The notes under the pieces were generated by a model. That model was not told the DNA's origin and searched no databases. It saw only the letters and a list, made by a program, of their open reading frames with translations. Below, piece after piece: positions 10,201 to 25,200 of a stretch of DNA of 64,000 nt. Position numbers and translations under genes: made by a program. Position 1 is the stretch's first letter, and the number at the start of each line of letters is the position of its first letter. This DNA comes from Bemisia tabaci (lineage: Eukaryota; Arthropoda; Insecta; Hemiptera; Aleyrodidae), in assembly GCF_918797505.1 (NCBI RefSeq), contig NC_092793.1, forward strand, positions 82,147,912 to 82,211,911. The letters run 5' to 3'.

Positions 10201-13200
10201 TTTGGACCAGGAATCGATTGAGCAGGGTCCCGAATCGGTTCGAAGCTTCATTGACCGAAAAATGGGCCTTTTTTGGGATTTTAGGGATGTTTTGGGCCCA
10301 TTTTTTCCCAATTTTGGCGTGAGAAAACCTGTGCCGTCATGGGTATTGATTATTAGGTAATTTCGGGCGAGAAATCGAATGCGCTTGGTCCCGAGTCACT
10401 CGGGGCTTCTTAGGCCGAAAAATTTTTCTCGGCTTGGTTGGGTTAAGATTATTTGTTTGACCGAAAAAGGAGGGAAAATAGTTATTCTGCATATAAATAT
10501 TATAAATCCACAAGAGGAGTTCATTTTTCGAGTCCAAATTTATACCGTCTCTTCATAAAGCGCATACGATTTCTCGTCAGAAGGTCTTTGAAAAAGAGAA
10601 ATTGATGTGTATGTGTGTGAACCCGTCAATCAGTGCAGATCAGCATGCGTGCGCACTGATATCATTCTTCACAGCGCATGATCAGATCTGAGATATGCAT
10701 CGTGCTTTCATGCAGGAGCTTACACAGTGGACTGGCTGAAGGAGGCCAAAGGTCATCAAATTATAGAAAAGTTTCTTGTTACTTATTCAGGAGTCTCATT
10801 TTAAAGTCAAAGAAAGGCCAATTTCAGCATCCAGTTTGAACATAAAAGACAAAAAATATTTTCAAAGCTCTTCCGGAGCTCCACCTGGGCCTACAGCGTA
10901 TTCTTGGATTAGGAAGCCCCGGAGTGACTCGGGACCAAGCGCATTCGATTTATCGCCCGAAAGTACCTAATAATCAATACCCATGACGGCACAGGTTTTC
11001 TCACGCCAAAATTGGGAAAAAATGGGCCCAAAACATCCCTAAAATCCCAAAAAAAGGCCCATTTTTCGGTCAATGAAGCTTCAAACCGATTCGGGACCCT
11101 GCTCAATCGATTCCTGGTCCAAAAATACGTAGATTTCATCATACATGTACCATTTTGCATATGCACAACCCATCGGAATTGAATCATTGATCGTTTTTGA
11201 AGGCCATTTTAGCGCCAAAAACACAAAAATCGATTTTATTTTCGAAGAGCTCGACAGAATATTTTCATTTTAGGCTTAAATGACTGTGTATGCATCCTAC
11301 TTCAAGATCCCGAAGGAATCTTGAGTGGGCAACACTATTTTATTTACCTCCCTCTGAAACGAACCGTGCATCAGAATGAAGGGGGACCGCCCAATAAAAA
11401 TATATTTCAACGGGAATACTGTTTCGTTTTTCATCTGTTGTTGTATTTTCAGAATTTCTCATCATCTATCATTTCGTATATTTATTTGTCATTTGTTGTG
11501 TTCCAGGTCATCCATTGCACAGGCCACCTTGTTCTACCATTGAACGTAAAAAGCGATACAAAATCAGACAAAGACAATGACAACTCAGACAAAAGTGACT
11601 CACCCATGTCTTGTTGTTTAATTGCTATCGGAGAACCCATACCGCATCCATCAAACATTGAAATACCTCTTGGTTCCCGTACTTTCCTCTCAAAGCATTC
11701 ACTTGATATGAAGTTCACTTACGCTGATGAAAAGTGAGTATTTGGAATCAAAATTTTCAAAAATTTAACATGTATTCAAAAACTAAAACCCTCTGATAAT
11801 TTTTTCTCGGTGAAAGATATCTCTCATGGCCTCTCCTGTGAATATCAGATCAAGCCTCTGATGAATTGAAGAAGAGATGTGGAATCATAGGATAGATAGA
11901 TATATCACAAAAATGACTGATTCTCTTCATTGTCACTTTTTACCAATAAAGACCTTTTCATTTCTTCTTCTGTGAAATTAAGTACTTTAGAGTTTTTACG
12001 AAATTACAAGCACATTTTACCTACAGAAAAATTAAAAACAAAACTGTGTAAAAGCAAGAATATTATGTCAGACAGAAAAAAGCAAAATTGCGAAGAAACT
12101 GCAGAAACAGGTTGTCTTTACATTACAGATAGTACTTATAGAGGCCTAATAAACAAATAATTCAAAATTTTTGCAAATCTTGAAATTAACAGATCCAATG
12201 AGACATCTTTGACACTCCTCTCATATCCCAGGTAGGTTACAAAATGTCCAGGAAAATTGACTTAGGGAGTTCTTTTTGAAATTATTCAAATATTTTACAA
12301 ACGCAGACTCAAAAAATCAAAATTAGAACAGTGTAACCAATTAAAAAAAAGTACCCTCTCTTCTCCAGTTTGCTCTATTGTAACGAGCTGGTAACATAGT
12401 CTTAGGTCTCCATAATTTTGTGGGGAAAGCAAGGCCAAAAAGTTCAACAATTTTAATTAGAGTCAACATTTTTGAGCTTGAATGAGTATTAGTACTAGAC
12501 TGAGAGTGGAGAGTGTCAGTTTAGTACTGATACTCGTGAAAGCACAAGAATATTGACTAATTGGAATTTTTGGTCTTGCTTTCTCCGCAAAATAATGTGA
12601 ACCCTGCACTGTTTTACCACTTTTTTAGATACAGCTCAGGCTAATTTTTTTGTGTCTTCTTCTTTTCCTCTTGTGTAGCGTTTTACCTTTAAATCTAGAA
12701 ATTTATTAACATTATTAGCAGTGCTATTTGAGGGTGTAAATTAGAGTCTCACACAATTAGAAAGTGAGAGTATGGAGTGACCTAGAGCTTTTTAAGCCTT
12801 GTTTGTGAACAGCGGGCTGATTATTGAAAGTTTCTAGCAGTCACAATACATTAAAATGTGATGTAAGTGTTGCATGGCTAAAATAGGGCTATTCTCCTCT
12901 GTCTTTTTGTGCAAACATAATTTAAATAAATTAATCTGCAGGTCCCTCACAAATATGAAGAGCTTGCCATATTACAGAAATTTTCGTCACGAAACCTCTA
13001 GAATTGAGGAGAAAATTCAACTGCCATCCATTTTTTGTAGGAAATTAATATCTTTATCCTCACGGTGTCTTTGGTCTTGATTTTAAACCAACAAACAGGA
13101 AATTAACTTAGTACCTCAGAAACTGAGAAAGGGCTGTTGAACACTCTTAATTCTAAACTTCAGGCAAGTCGTTGCGAGAAGGGAGCAGGTAGCAATGAAA

Positions 13201-16200
13201 ATAAGTCAAAGAATGGCTGTCATGCACACAGAGAAGAGTGAAGGTTAAAAATACCTAGTGAAATAAAAAATATCTAGCGAAAGAAAAAATATATAATGCA
13301 AGAAAATAGTTTCAATTAATCAGTGGTGCCAAAAAATCGCAAGCCTTCCTCAACTTTTCACCGAAATTCCCCTAATATTTAACTTCACCACCACGAAAAC
13401 GCTGGAAAAATAAAAACTTCTAAAAATCTGGCAGAGTTCTCTCGTTCAGATTTTTCCCCGATTTTACTAGAATTCCCTCATTCCATAAAACTGGCACAGG
13501 ACTAAAATGGTCGCTTAGTCGGAAAATTCTTGCACTTCCGCAAAGAATACTCATTTTTCCCGTGAAGATGTGTGTGCATACAGGATTGTCTAAGGGTGTG
13601 CGTATATGTGCAAGTAGTGATAAAAAGAGCTTTTTATCTTATTTTAGTGCTTATTTCAGTTACATTAGTAATTTTATTCTTTTACAGAATGGCAGATTTT
13701 CTTGGTTATGATCCAGATACTTTGCTCACCAAGTCACTGTACGAATTCCATCATGCTCAAGACAGCAAAACCATTGAAAAGTCCTTCAAACACTGTAAGT
13801 CTAATTTTTATTTTTGTCACTTTTTCTGAATCATAAAGGAGTAGAAACTCACAGAATACAAAAAAATTTAAAAAAAGGGGAGAACAAAGACAAACATTAT
13901 CAGAAACTTAGTTTCATATCTTGAAGTTCCTAAAAATGTAAATTTTCTGTAAAGAACTGTACCACAAAGATCGTTAAATAAAATAAATAAGGATACTAAC
14001 ATTCTTATGTTAGTATCCTTATGTTATGTATCTTATGTTGAGCATCACATTCTACAGACACAGGATCATGATATTTAGGCTATGTAAATTGGTTTTCACA
14101 TTAATCACAGTGGTCATGATGTCATCACATGCTTTGACAGATTGAAGGCACCTGATTGGATAAAAATGAAGGTCATGTCATGTTAAATATGGCATCAGAG
14201 GGACACAATATGCTGGAGTCATGAGATGTATGTTCCTTTACAACCGAAATGGGATTTAAAGTATGATTAAAGAAATATAAACGGAGAAAATGTACTGAGT
14301 CCTGAATAACTTAATGACCCACTGCATCTGTGAAATGAAAACAGCAGCAAAAGTTACAAGATAAGTAAGAGTCTATGACAGGGTGTCTCAGGGCTTTTCT
14401 TAGAGTGGTCACAGTCAGGGAAAACCTGAAACAGTCGGGTACTAACCTGGTGGGGGGGGGGGGAATAAATGGCCCACAAATTAGGGGAAAATCACGCTTG
14501 AGGAATGATGATCGCATAATTGTAAGTCTTCACATGTTTAGTTACATAACTTTGACTTGTTTTGTACGGCTCTGAAAATATTGAAATTAGTATCAATCAA
14601 CCGTTACTGTCTCAAAAGCCAGAGAATTTACTCAAGATTACTTAGAAAAAGCCTAGGAAAGTCAAGGAATAATTAATATTGTAAATTATAGGGTGACCAC
14701 AGAAATGAAAAATTATTATTCCCTGACTTTCCTAAGCTTTTTCCGAGTAAATATTCTATAAATCGATAAAATTCTCCCTAATTGAACAACCTGCTGTGAT
14801 AATGATAGAAATGGTGGATGAATAAAGGATGATTTAAATGGTTCAAGTCAGAAAAATTTAAGGTAGTAGGTGAACTGAAATTATGGTGGATCTCGCTGAA
14901 ACATTTGGATACTCTGTTAAAAGAATAATAGGTCATCAGCTTTTGTTACTCCCAGGATTTTTTTAGTGAATGGCTAGACTATTCATTTGTGGCGGAGTTC
15001 CCTTAACTGTCATCGAGAAAGTAACACTGTCTGGTCATTGTCACTGCCACCGAAGTTCTCTCAGTTGAAGCGCCCGCAATTTGAGACGATGCAATCAGCA
15101 CGTCCGCGTATCGTAGGTTGCATCAAGTGTTTCTGCAGGCGCTTTTAGACGTTCGGGCCAACTCGGATAAATTGTAATAAGTGGCGAGTTTTCGCTTCTT
15201 CCCCAGACGAAATATTCAGAACGTCTAGGAGACTCGATATGACTGTAATCCTTAGAATGAGCAATGACTGGGCCAGTTAGATCACTGTTTAAGCAGATTT
15301 GTCCCTTGTTAACCTCACTCAAATCTCAAGTTTAAGTCAATTGAAAGCTCAGAAGCATCCTAGCTTAATCAAGTGATGAAGTTAAGTTGATGAAAACCTG
15401 GGGCCTTGACGATAAAATGTTTAAAATTTTTGCTATTTCAGCTCTTACTTCACTAAAACGGAGAAGAAAAAGAAGAAAAAATAAATAATGAAAAAAAAGC
15501 ACTCAAACAAACAGCATTTAAAGCGTGAAGTCTGCTAAAATTGAACAATGTCATTAATGAAAATCCAGTTTTTACAAAAACAATCTTGGGTCCACGAAAA
15601 GTTTTGATACTTTGTCAGATGTTTTCATAGCTTTATCTTAGAAAGGGGAGGGGAGGGGATTTATTTAATTGCATTAATCAATTTAATTGCAATTAATTTG
15701 CATTGGGCTCCTAAGTTGAAATTGAATTAAAAATATATGATAAAAGAAACCAACACAGTACCTGATAGTATTTATTTATTCTATTTCTAAAACTCACATC
15801 ATCAATAATTTAGTTATTAGTGAATATACATACTTATATGGGTGGTGATTATTTCAAAAATACTTATCTTCATTATAATGGTTAACTTAGAATATCACAC
15901 CGTGTTATATTTTTGAATCGTAAAATCTACAGATAGGATCATTGGATTATCAATTTTTTAAATAATATAATCTGAACAGACATGGTAACAGTTCTACGAA
16001 ATTATCGGTAATTTTAATATTCTAAAAGCAAGAGATAACCAAAATTAAATTTTTTAGTTTAGGAGATGAATTTTTATTTGGAACATTTTGTCGTTTTTTC
16101 GGTGAATAGTGCAAAATTGACTAATATTGCCCGAAAATCAATTTTAAATGCAGGGTTGGGGGACAACGAAAGGGACATTGTCCTTCCTGATGCTTCCCCT

Positions 16201-19200
16201 TCCCAACGATACTCCTAGATTTTACCGAACTTAAAACTTCTCTTTTGCGGTGGATGCGCTCAAAATAGCGCCTAATTTTGTTTCTTCACACTCCTTCGAA
16301 GTGAATATTAAGCGTTCTTTTCACTGATTTTGGCAATTCTTGTCTGAAATGGCAGCAAGGACCTACTCACACCGCTGCGAATTCGTCAAAGTACACCATT
16401 CACACGCCTCGAAAGCAGCGGTGCCCGGATTTTGCAAGCAATTGACTTATTTTGGTTGGCTTATCCGGAGAAAGCGCTGCCGTGCTAAGGAAAGAACGCC
16501 GTATGAGCATTCGAGAGTTGTCAAGTTTCCTCCAATAAAATGTTTATTTTTGAGGAAAATTATCGATATTTTTAATTGAAATTGTTAGAATGGAGATGTT
16601 GCATGTGTGACTGTGAGGAATTTGCGATTTGATACTGAAATCGTATGTAAAAGTTCGCGAGAAACACGATGGTGCCACTGGTTTTCTCTGAAATCAACTC
16701 CCAAGCTCAAAAAAAGCTCTCAAGTTGAGGCCAAAATGGAGGGGATACCCACGCTACCCTGAGAGTCCACTCTACATCAAAACAAACTCTCCATGCAAAG
16801 ATAGGGAGCAAATACATTGACAGGGCTGCCACTTTTTTTGGGGACTCCACAAATGAAGACACGGCAACCCTGTCAATGTATTTGCTCCCTACTTTGCATG
16901 GAGAGTTTGTCTTGATGTAGACGTGGACTCTCAGGATAGCGTGGGATATCCCCTCCATTTTGGCCTCAACTTGAGAGCTTTTTTGAGCTTGGGAGTTGAT
17001 TTCAGAGAAAACCAGTGGCTTCATCTTGTTTCTCGCGAACTTTTATAGAACGAATCAACAGTCAAACTGCAAATTCCTCACACTTGCAACATCTCCATTG
17101 TTTTGAAGAGATTACGTCGACTAGTCTTCCAAAGAAAAAATTAAGGAGGACGAGGAGTCCGTCCACGTTGCAAACGGAGATACGCGGTTTCACAATTTAG
17201 CCATCGATAACAGTGGCGTGGCGTGCTTTGTGATGTATCGATTGATCTGTCATTTGAACCTATGGAAAAGGATCGATTAACGGGGTGCTCGCAGCGAACA
17301 CCGTAATAATCGATTTTTTATCACGGATTCAAATGGAGAAATATCGATAATCGATCATTTACGCCACGCCACTGATCGATAATGCAGATGAGGCTCAAGA
17401 TATTGCACCAATCCCTAGCGAAATGCTGAATGACCAGGGTACCTACGCTTTCGGAAAACCGGGAACTATCAAGGAACTTGATCAAGTTTTCAATTGGAAA
17501 AATCTGGAAAATAGGAAATCTGATGAGATCGCACTAGCGCAGCGCCAAAGAAAAACACAACGCCATCAAACCGAACCTCGGTCTGATGCAGGGCTCAATA
17601 CGAGGGCTGTCCCAAAAGAAACCGGACTTTTGTCATAGAAGGCGAACCGAGCGTCGTAATGAAGTTTTCTTGGGCTTGTTTGAAAGCTGATAAGCTACTG
17701 AAGATGCTTGTTTTTACAGAATGCAAAAATTCGTCTTGGTAAGGAAACTACACGCTTTGGAATAAAGGAAAGTCAAACTCGAGTTGCGATTTTTGTCTTT
17801 ATTTCAAGAAAAATTTAGATACAACTTTAAAAAAACCCAGGTTTTAAGTTAAAAACTTCGTTGCTCTCTTATTCAAATGCTTAAAAATAAGGAAATTAAC
17901 ATTTTAAGCAGCTTACCAAGTCATAACCTATCCCCTTCAAAATACTCGCCAGCTTTGTCGATGCATTTTTGCCACCGTTTCTTCAATTGGGAGAAACACT
18001 GTTGGAAATCCTCAGATTTGAATGATCGCAATTCCTTCAAGGTGACCTGACCTGGCTCCGTGTGATTTTTTCTTATTTCCACGACTTAAATCTACCTTGA
18101 AAGGTCGACGTTTTCAAACCATTCCGGAAATCCAAGAGAACACCTTGTAGGAATTGCGATCATTCAAATCTGAGGATTTCCAACAGTGTTTCTCCCAATT
18201 GAAGAAACGGTGGCAAAAATGCATCGACAAAGCTGGCGAGTATTTTGAAGGGGATAGGTGATGACTTGGTAAGCTGCTTAAAATGTTAATTTCCTTATTT
18301 TTAAGCATTTGAATAAGAGAGCAACGAAGTTTTTAACTTAAAACCTGGGTTTTTTTTAAAGTTGTATCTAAATTTTTCTTGAAATAAAGACAAAAATCGC
18401 AACTCGAGTTTGACTTTCCTTTATTCCAAAGCGTGTAGTTTCCTTACCAAGACGAATTTTTGCATTCTGTAAAAACAAGCATCTTCAGTAGCTTATCAGC
18501 TTTCAAACAAGCCCAAGAAAACTTCATTACGACGCTCGGTTCGCCTTCTATGACAAAAGTCCGGTTTCTTTTGGGACAGCCCTCGTACTCATGGTTTCAC
18601 TTCGAATGGTGAAGAGAGGTACGAGCTTCAAGGAAGTATTGTATCTCCGTTATTAAGGTGTTTGCATGATCTGATAATCCTTTTTCATAGGTGTTAGCGG
18701 TATAGATCGATCGTTTTTCAGGATCTCTCGGAAGCCCCGGAAGTGTCCGTAATTTTTATGAGCTGTCCCAAAATCACGGAAAAGTCCGTGAATTTCATTC
18801 GAGGTTCTAACAAATTCAAATATTCGCGGTTTTTGGGCGTCATCATTAACGGATGAAATCAGCGCAAGGAGATCGAGTGCAAGGTTTTGCTAAGAACCCC
18901 CGGAATTTCATAGGTTTAAATGGAGAGAAGACAATGTTGCCAATTTGCTGGATCCGCCAATGGATCCCTCCATGTACCTTTTGTCTTCTTTATCTATCGC
19001 TTTCAATAATCGACCAGCTGCTCCTATTGCAATCTCTACGGAGACTCAAGACTCGCGGGCCGGAGGTTCACGGGGAAAATGCTGAGAGAGCGGATGAAGA
19101 AAAGCGGGGAAAATGGGTTTGAATCGATATCGAAAGACCTTAATCGATAGAAATCATCGCTAAGATAGGGATTTATCGATCCGGATCATTCGATAGCGAT

Positions 19201-22200
19201 TCCGTAATCGACCTACAGGTCTCCGGTACCGCGGTCGTTCGCCCCTGAAAACGAAAGCGGCGATATGTGGGTTAGTGTCGTAAAATTGTCGCAAACTATA
19301 AAGTCCATCGACACCTCCCTTTTATTAGAAGATACACAATCCAGATAAAAAAATAAGAGAATACACACTCTCAAACGAAGAACGTTGCTAAACGAGTCAT
19401 AAATTTTCGCGACTGTTTGAAAGGGAAAGAAAAAGTAACGGGGAAAAGAGTGGAAAATTCGTGGTTTCATTTTACTGGAGCCCGAGACAGTGTTGCCAGT
19501 TTCTTGCATGTGACAGCATATCCACGCGGGAGGAACTTAAGCGCTCTAAAACAACATTCTCAAGAACGCTGCTTGTATCAGTTCGGATCGAATTTAACCA
19601 AATTAAGTTTATGACGAAAAATACTCACGGTTGCAAGAATTTTAGTCTAGTTTTGTGCAAATAGAGAGCATAAAATGAGGTAACAAGTCAACTGTCCTAA
19701 GGTCCAGAATGAGAAATTTAAACATAATACCTTTAACATTTTTGGATTTGCAAACTTGAAGCCTTCGAAATGTTCGTTTGGTTTTGGAGTTTTCTGGTGA
19801 ATTCTGTGCCAAAATTTTGTCTCGCAGCCAATATATGTAGTTGATTTGGACCTATCAAATTTTCTATTTCACACTTTATATTTGTTCATGTAAACAAAAT
19901 ACTACTCAAATTTTGTGCTGAGCTAGAGAATGGGTCACTAGATCATGAACGAATTTTGACTTGCGAATAATTTTTCTGAAGGTAAATGACCCGTCGAGAA
20001 ATACGCAGCTCAAAAAGCACAACTTTTCCGAGAATTTAAAACGCCCCAGTTTCGAGCCGAACCAAATATGTCATCCGACACATTGGGAAAGTAGAAACTA
20101 CATCTTCAGAATCAAAGAATCGAATCTCATTCATGTTATTTTTTGTCAACAAGCAACGATTCCACATTGAAATACGTTTTATTTTAACAAACATCAATGG
20201 AAAATGAGAGGAGATAGCGTTTTGACTGCCGTAGTACATAATTTCCATCATTTTCCCGCCATTTCGGCGCGTCTGAAATTCCTTCGAGTCTTTGAAGTTT
20301 CAAAAGCGGGCTTGTCCGGCATTTTGGCACCAATAATACGCAATAAATCACCACGTAATCTACTTACTTTCAGAATATTAATTAAAAAACACAAGGTCTA
20401 GTGACCCATGTGAAGTAAACATTGAAAGTATCAATGAAAGTATCAAAGAGGTAGTTTCTCATAAATGATTCACCTTACGCAGGAAAAAGTCAAATTTTCC
20501 TCATATGTACTCAGTAGGTTGATTCCGAGAGTAAAATTTTTGGCACATCTAATCAATATGAAATTATCTCGCCGTTGCCTTCAAAAATCGAGGGTGACAT
20601 GTTACATTTTTCAGCTCTGCACGTCGGGAACGCATGGCTCATCGACGGAAACTTTCGTGTGTCCCACATCGTGTGGGTGGGAAAAACAACTTGATACTTT
20701 ACGCAGTCGTTTTTACTACTTATCGTTAATGATGCGCTGATCGGTGGGAACCTCAGGTCACACTATCACGGGGAGAGAGTAGGTGAAAAAAGGCGATTGA
20801 GCGGAAAATTCCCAGCCCCTGTGCCGGAGTAGGTGGAAAATTTGTAAACAAATGAAGGCTCGTCATGTTGACGAAGATTATGCAATTTACGAAAATCGGT
20901 TGTACAGAAAAAGTTGGGATCCCAGTTCATGGTAGCTTTTTCTGGGAAGAAAAACAAATCGTACTCTGTGCAGGTAGCTGTTTATTGAAATTCATAGACA
21001 AAGCGCTAGAAAAATCAGACAGAGGGAACATGGAGCAATCCTATTGGTCGAAGCGACTGGTTGTTATAGACGAGGGGGGGGGGGGCATAATGGACTAACA
21101 ATAGGGTCCTTCGGGAACTGTCTCTAGTTCGTCTTTCACGTATTTCCTTTCCCATTGCGAATCACCCATGCGATCTCTCCATTTTCTCTTCGTCTATAGC
21201 TTTGTTGAACAATGTCAATGATCAGCCCACAGGATCATGAGAAATAGACGCTTTGGGGTCTGAATCGAAGCAGTTTCCTATTTTTTTTTTTTTTTTTTTT
21301 CCTCATTGGAAGCCTGCTAAACAAACGGTACAATGAACTAGTTAGTATCGTCTCAAAAAATTGGTAGGTCCTTCACAGAAAAAAGTCCAAACTCTGAGTG
21401 AGGCGATTCGGTCGTTGAAAATGAGAATACGTTTGGCAAATTACCTGCGTCAGATTTTTCAAAACTTTTCTCTTCCTCCTCTGATTCGGCAACATCTGTC
21501 AAATGCACGCAATTTGACGCAAGTAGATTTTGACTTTTTTTGTTTTTTTGAAGAGCCTATCGTTCGAATTCGGGATACGTAAAACGTTAATATCTCGCTT
21601 TACGTATTATTTAAATTCACATTCGTCGCGTGAATAGTTTTTCACGAAAAATTCTGATTTGAATCATGCGCCATGGCCATGATTCAGACCCTCTAATATG
21701 GTTTGCATCGTGCAACACTATGGTCTCAGTTTGCAAAGGACCCAGATTCATCCAGGAACCTTCGCTGTCTGTCGACGATTATATCAAATTATCGAGTCTG
21801 GGCTATAGTCACGCACGGTGAATCGAGTCAATAGGAGAGGTCGGACACATTTTGGAAGCCTTAAACGCTCATAACTCCGTTTATACAAGACTTTGAGATT
21901 CTACAAGTGGTTCCATTGGTTTCCTCGTTAAATTTTCTGCCAGAGGCACCCCTTGGAATTTAAATTTTGACGAAATAAACATCTAAATATCCAGTTTTAG
22001 TCAAAAATTTCATGTCCGACCTCTTTGATTGACTTGATCCACTGCCCCTTCCCCTTATCCCCCCTTATCCCCCCTCTTATCCCTTTATCCACTGCGTGAC
22101 GTCCCAAATTTTTATAAGAGCAATGCATGCAAGCATTATAAACTCTTTTACGAATCACTATTTTCAACGGGCTCTGTGATTCTCATGGAACAATAAGGCC

Positions 22201-25200
22201 AAAGCATTAAGTTTTGAGATAATGGGATGGGCTTAGCAGCGTCTTTATGGAACTTTTTTTTTTCGAAGAGGCCCCCGTTCTTTGTGAAAGTGCCACGAAC
22301 CATCCGAAAGTCTCTTAGAAATCGGCTGTATGTTCAAAAATGGACGAATTTCATTTGCAACTAATATAAAAAAGGGTTTTTTCCATTTTCATGTTAGGCA
22401 AGTACGTATCATCCTTCGCATGCTTTCGAGGTTGTGTTTAGGACACACAACACACACTTTACGGATATAGGGAGGGCATAATTTTATTCAATAAGTACAG
22501 CTCTTCGATCGGAAAATGTCACCCGCACTGCTGTTTTTCGTAAAACAAAATTAATTGGACTACATTTTGCAACGCGGAACTACAATTTCTGGCTCAGCGG
22601 TAAAAACACTTACGTTCGTAGGAAATCTAATGGTCCATACGTTGTTTCTAAACTGAGACAGAAATTTTAGTTTCTAATTGCAGAAAGCAGTCCAATCATA
22701 ATGCGCATAACCATCAGATGCGCTCTTACTACTTTCTCATAAGTCTTCCTTTAATGCTAAATATAACAAATTTTGCTGTTTTAGCTGAATTAGTGAGTTC
22801 ATCTAAATTTGATCAGACGAATTTTAAAGAAAACTAATTTCCAAATACTTAAGCTTCGGTCACGGGGCAATACAGTTGAGACCCGCTTAGTAAGCAAGTA
22901 ATGTCGTTCAACTATCCGCAAACTCTGTCAACGTCATATGCACAGCCCAGTGGAAATTCTTGAAAGTTGGCAGCTCTGCTCTTCCTTCATTCAAGTCCAC
23001 TAAAAATATCGATTTTAGGTGAGGCAAGTCGACTCACCAAGAATCGATAGTTTTACATACATTTAAATGGAGGGAAGACAGTGTTGCCAACTTTCAAGAA
23101 TCGCCACTGGGACAGTGTTCAATAGAAGCTCGCCAAGTTGCTTCAAGTTAAGGATAAAAAGAGGGAGGGGGGGATTTATAGTGTCAATTCTGCAGGGAAC
23201 TCAATGTTAAGTACAAAAACGACTGTTTGCACAATGCGCACTCAAATTATTTTTTTCTGGACGTTAAATATTTGTCGGAAGAAAATTTACAATCAGTTGC
23301 ATTTAAAGCTACTTTTACTGAAATATTTCCTAAGGTCTGACTTTAGGATTGACGTGTCGCATGTTGTACCATCGCGGAAGTGAGAAATTGGAATTCAAGC
23401 CTGAACTTACTGAAAAACTTCGAGCTCCTATAAGAGTTGGTATGGCAACGAAGGGGCTATCAGCATGAGGCCCAGTTTTAATTTTCTCGTTTCATTTAAG
23501 TTGCCCTTGCGCGCGAACTAAAATGCCCATTAGCTGCCTCCCGCCGAAAATTTGATCAAAAGGACTTCGTGTTAAAACAGGCCAGATCATTGCCAGAAGC
23601 CTCTCCTAATCCCACGAGTATTCCCAGAGGCTCATCAATTTCCTCCTTCAGTCATGCCAAGCTGTACGAAAAGGCAGAGAAAAAATATCAATCCCTCGAA
23701 ACAAAGGATCCGCCATAGTGAACTTAGATCCAATTTCCGCCGGAAAAGGAGTTGAACTCTGAAACTAGAAGAACAAATGTCTTGATTTTGCGTAGGATTT
23801 GCCTCAAGTCATGCCTCCTTGACAAAATGAGCCCATATTGGGACAGCCATGCGACTGTTGGGTATATTGGTAATCAAGATTAAGAGGCATCTCCGCACTT
23901 TTTGATCTATCTATCACTGGCAAATAGTAAAATCATGCATTTTGTCAAATGCTGCGACAAATATAGTCAAATGTTCTTACTTAGACTGAAATTCTGATTC
24001 CTTTTCTAATTTTAGGCAAATAATTCATCGCTCTTGCTAGAAATAATTTTCTTTAAAAATATGCATCTTACAGTAATATTTTAAATGATTTTCAGTTCCT
24101 GAACGGGCTTTCATCTTGAAATTTTCAGCATGTCATAACACACAGAATTTTTTAAAATGTTATCACTTAAATATATAATACTCGCTTCAAGAGGAAGAAA
24201 CAAGAGGAGTTCGTAGGTTTGATGAGTTACTCGTACGTTTTCAAAAATATTGAAAATTCTCGAGCTCCTCGCCGTAATAAGAAATTTTGTAAACTGTCAA
24301 AATTTGACTATCTTGCTAGGCATTTGATAAAATGCCTGTTTTGACTAATTGCCGGAGACATATCCGAAGACATTTATTCGATACTCACGAGTTCGCGATT
24401 TATGTAAATCAAAAAGTCGAGGTTCCCATTTAGTTTTAGAAAAAAAATCTCGGTGCATTTACTAGAAAAGGTAAAATTACCAGAATTCAGGTTCTTTTGA
24501 CCCAGTTTTTCTGGTAAAATTACCATTTATGGAATGTTACTTTACAAGAAATCTCGGTAAAATTTTGAATTTCTCGTATGTTACTGACTTGGTAAAATGC
24601 CAATATTTTTATCGACTGTGGTAGAATTACCGAGATAAAATGGCGAAGTTACCGGGAATTGATTACCAATCAAAGTGGTATTCTTACCTGAAAAACAGTA
24701 AAAATACGGTTTTAGGAAGCTTCCAGTCCTCTGTAAAGATTACCAGTCAATTGGTAAAAAAAGTGAGATGGTAAGGTACCAACGGACCGTGGTAAAACGC
24801 CGAGAATTTTTTTTCAGTGAACTTACACTCCCCAAAGAAAGTAGATTCTTCTCTACATTCTTCGGGGGGTTGTCTGGGTGCTTTTTAGGGTGAAAGTCAC
24901 CTCGGGTTCTACTCCGATATTTTAAATGATACTGCGGGTCTCAACCTTTTTTGGCCGCGGACCACCTTTCCGCTGAAAGCGGAGGTAGCGGGCCACCAAC
25001 TACAATGAACAATTTTTTTTTGTCTTTATGTTTTTCAATTCGATTTTTCATAGTTGCATTCTTAGAAAGAGGAAGATAAAAAATTTCGCCACTGAAAAAA
25101 AATTCTCGGCGTTTTTACCAAGGTCCGTTGGTACCTTCACCATCTCACTTTTTTTACCAATTATTGGTAATTTTACCAAGACAGACTTGTAAACTTATCT

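Larger units (their letters stand above)
8670..11506 (+). other. sima: sima intron with tandem duplication and large inverted repeat
   Basis: A 2,837-bp intron. It holds an A-rich segment (9180-9270), a GT-rich microsatellite (about 9327-9370), a tandem direct duplication of about 155 bp (9394-9706), and a large inverted repeat with 458-bp arms (9956-11368). No coding exon was recognised between 8670 and 11506. Confidence 0.85.

Noticed and set aside
10909..11187. 92-codon open frame matching another at 10137-10322
   Set aside because: Both are the same inverted-repeat arm read in opposite orientations; no domain, so not evidence of coding.
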